Positions 6,022-7,353 of a stretch of DNA of 7,353 nt are shown here, one piece after another; the first letter of the stretch is position 1; the number at the start of each line of letters is the position of its first letter. The notes beneath the pieces were generated by a model. That model worked only from the letters and a program-made list of their open reading frames with translations, ran no database searches and was not told the DNA's origin. Source of the DNA: Actinomycetota bacterium (GTDB taxonomy: Bacteria; Actinomycetota; Acidimicrobiia; Acidimicrobiales; JAHWLA01). Both the position numbers and the translations under genes were made by a program. The stretch is taken from NCBI GenBank assembly GCA_019347595.1, contig JAHWLA010000140.1:1-7353 (forward strand), given 5' to 3'.

Positions 6022-6609
6022 CTACCAGCGGCCGTAGTGGACGACCTCCTCGACGGGTCGGCGCCCGCCTTTCCACGACGGCCGGGACTGCTCGCCCTCC
6101 GCGGCGTAGCCCAGGGCCACGGCGCCGATGGGGCGATAGCCGGACGGCACTCCCAGCGACGACAGCACGTCGGCCTCACCGCGGAAGATGCCGAAGAACA
6201 GCGCGCCCAACCCCTCGTCGACGGCGGCCAGCAGCAGCAGCATGGTGGCGAAGGCGGTGTCCACGTCCCAGTACGGCACCGGCCACGCCGCCTCGTCGCC
6301 CAAGCCGAACGCCGCCTTGTCGGGCATCGAGTACCGCTCGAGGTAGCGGTCCTTGTGCGAGAGGGGCAGTACGACGACCGGCGCATCGCGCAGCGCATCC
6401 CGTCCCCACGACGGGTCGAGCACGGCGTCCCAGAACGGCGCCGTCTGCTCCGTCCCGACCAGCACGACGAATGCCATGCCCTGGCTCCAACCGGCGGACG
6501 GACCGCGCCGGGCGGTGTCGAGCACCCGCTCCAATGCATCCCGCGGCACCGGTCGCCGATCGAACGAGCGCACCATGCGACGACGCCGGACGACCTCCGC
6601 CAACTCCAC
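6022..6609 (-). CDS. Nitroreductase-family FMN flavoprotein
   Basis: A 195-residue cytoplasmic oxidoreductase of the nitroreductase fold, normally an FMN dimer using NAD(P)H; the substrate cannot be read from the sequence. The N-terminal FMN-phosphate block is VVRRRRMVRSF (6-16), followed by PVP (20-22) and RRGPSAGWSQG (34-44), where the family usually has APSaxNxQpW. The C-terminal half has the hydrophobic helix TAFATMLLLLAA, the GLGALFFGIF strand and ALGYAAEG. It lacks the motifs expected of BluB (dimethylbenzimidazole synthase), so the B12 genes to the left do not make it a B12 gene. The GTG start has no Shine-Dalgarno but a TAGCCT box 6 nt upstream, suggesting a leaderless message. It lies 29 nt downstream of the hydrolase-like gene on the same strand and may also be read through from it. 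Confidence 0.87.
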   Translation of the reverse strand: MELAEVVRRRRMVRSFDRRPVPRDALERVLDTARRGPSAGWSQGMAFVVLVGTEQTAPFWDAVLDPSWGRDALRDAPVVVLPLSHKDRYLERYSMPDKAAFGLGDEAAWPVPYWDVDTAFATMLLLLAAVDEGLGALFFGIFRGEADVLSSLGVPSGYRPIGAVALGYAAEGEQSRPSWKGGRRPVEEVVHYGRW

Positions 6610-6615
6610 GCCGGC

Positions 6616-6621
6616 AGGCTA
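6616..6621 (-). promoter_or_regulatory. Candidate -10 box (TAGCCT) for the nitroreductase gene
   Basis: On the minus strand TAGCCT is followed by 6 nt and then GTG, so a transcript starting 7 nt downstream of the box would begin exactly at the start codon. No ribosome binding site is present, as expected for a leaderless message. The box fits TANNNT and is identical to that before metH. No clear -35 is visible. Confidence 0.4.
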
Positions 6622-6638
6622 ATGGTCTGGCGCGAGAG

Positions 6639-7353
6639 CTAGGGCTGAGGCTGGATGGGCGGGCCGAACGGGCTGAACAGGACGGCGCGCGTGGCGGCGT
6701 CGACCCTTCCCGTCTCCGGGAGCCGGGCCGCCTTCTGGTAGGCGCGCACGGCGCCCGCGGTTGCCTCGTCCCACACGCCGGTCACCGGCGCCGGGAATCC
6801 CAGCGTCGTCAGGAACGTCTGGTACGCCCGCACCTGGCCGGGCCGCAAGGCGGCGGGCTCGGCCGCGGGCAGGGTGAACTGCGGCGCGTCGCGGATGGCG
6901 TCCCACGCCTGCTGGTCGGCGTGCTGCCACGACCACCACGACACGCCCACTGCGCCGTGCTCCTCGGCTGCGCGCATGAACGCGAGCAGTTCGTCGCGGT
7001 GCGGCACGCCCACCGGCCCGCCCTCGCCCGAGCCGTCGTAGGCCTGACCCACGGGGATGATCGGCTTGCCGTAGGCGCTGAGCGTCTTGATGGCGCCGAT
7101 CACGTCGGCGGCCGGGTCGCGGCCGAGCCAGTACACCATCGGCGCGATGGCGTCGAAGGAGGCGACCACCTCGGCGAACGGGTAGGTCACCAGGGCGGGC
7201 GACGGTCGTGGCACGCAGGCGATGAGGGGGAAGTTGGGGCCCACCTTGCGCCGAAGGCTCGACCCGAACTCCGTCGCCGTCTCCGGCGTGACGTTCACGC
7301 CCATCGAACGCAGCTCGATGTCGGCCACGTAGCCGTCGATGCGATGGCCGTCC
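6639..7353 (-). CDS. Glycoside-hydrolase-like protein with C-terminal peptidoglycan-binding domain (partial, N-terminus cut)
   Basis: 237 C-terminal residues are visible; the reading frame runs off the right edge, so the start and any signal peptide are missing. The first visible residues, DGHRIDGYVADIELRS, resemble a TIM-barrel strand with acidic residues of the type seen in glycoside hydrolases. FDAIAPMVYW, KPIIPVGQAYDG and GAVGVSWWSWQHA look like the last strands of such a barrel. After a Pro/Ala linker, about 6842-6678 encodes a PG_binding_1 domain: VRAYQTFLTTLGF, PVTGVWDEATAGAVRAYQ and LPETGRVDAATRAVL. The product is probably secreted and acts on or at the cell wall, but no substrate or catalytic residue can be assigned. 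GTG at 7326-7328 is unlikely to be the start because the barrel-like sequence continues upstream of it. Confidence 0.8.
   Translation of the reverse strand, partial: DGHRIDGYVADIELRSMGVNVTPETATEFGSSLRRKVGPNFPLIACVPRPSPALVTYPFAEVVASFDAIAPMVYWLGRDPAADVIGAIKTLSAYGKPIIPVGQAYDGSGEGGPVGVPHRDELLAFMRAAEEHGAVGVSWWSWQHADQQAWDAIRDAPQFTLPAAEPAALRPGQVRAYQTFLTTLGFPAPVTGVWDEATAGAVRAYQKAARLPETGRVDAATRAVLFSPFGPPIQPQP

Noticed and set aside
6022..6609. Calling the nitroreductase BluB because of the B12 genes to the left
   Set aside because: The expected BluB motifs are missing, and the B12 genes are about 5 kb away with unrelated genes between.

Overview
The window is very GC-rich. Its real genes have G or C at almost every third codon position, GTG starts are common, and its sirtuin, nitroreductase and the 252-residue unknown protein are of the types common in Actinobacteria. 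I infer an actinobacterium, possibly of the Acidimicrobiia, but no rRNA or other phylogenetic marker is present to prove it. I see no transposase, integrase, tRNA, CRISPR array or phage gene. It reads as ordinary chromosome with one disturbed patch.

Layout. (a) 1-1040, minus: 5' part of metH, cobalamin-dependent methionine synthase, cut by the left edge. (b) 1118-1666 and 1669-3135, plus: a PduO-type ATP:cob(I)alamin adenosyltransferase followed 2 nt later by an M17 leucyl aminopeptidase (pepA), an evident operon. metH and the adenosyltransferase diverge from a 77-bp gap, so the left third is a small B12-use module. (c) 3136-3458: no intact gene. A ribosome binding site and signal peptide open a coding signal that changes frame, best read as a broken secreted-protein gene. 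(d) 3459-4358, plus: an exported or membrane-anchored protein of unknown function with a transmembrane segment ahead of a lipobox. (e) 4372-5130, minus: a conserved protein of unknown function with a strong ribosome binding site and a recognisable promoter. (f) 5262-6011, plus: a Sir2 NAD-dependent protein deacylase, divergent from (e) across an AT-rich island. (g) 6022-6609, minus: a nitroreductase-family flavoprotein. (h) 6639 to the right edge, minus: the C-terminal part of a glycoside-hydrolase-like protein ending in a peptidoglycan-binding domain.

How they work together. The clearest functional link is B12. MetH uses cobalamin as its methyl carrier, while the adenosyltransferase converts cob(I)alamin to adenosylcobalamin, so the divergent pair represents the two fates of the cofactor. 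The other genes look like independent housekeeping or envelope functions. Gene ends are tight: convergent stops are 13 nt and 10 nt apart with no visible terminator hairpin.

On novelty: I found no convincing new multi-gene system. The items most worth a second look are the frame-jumping secreted-gene remnant with the doubly membrane-targeted protein after it, the AT-rich divergent control region between the unknown protein and the sirtuin, and a TAGNNT box repeated just upstream of three start codons, which suggests leaderless transcription.
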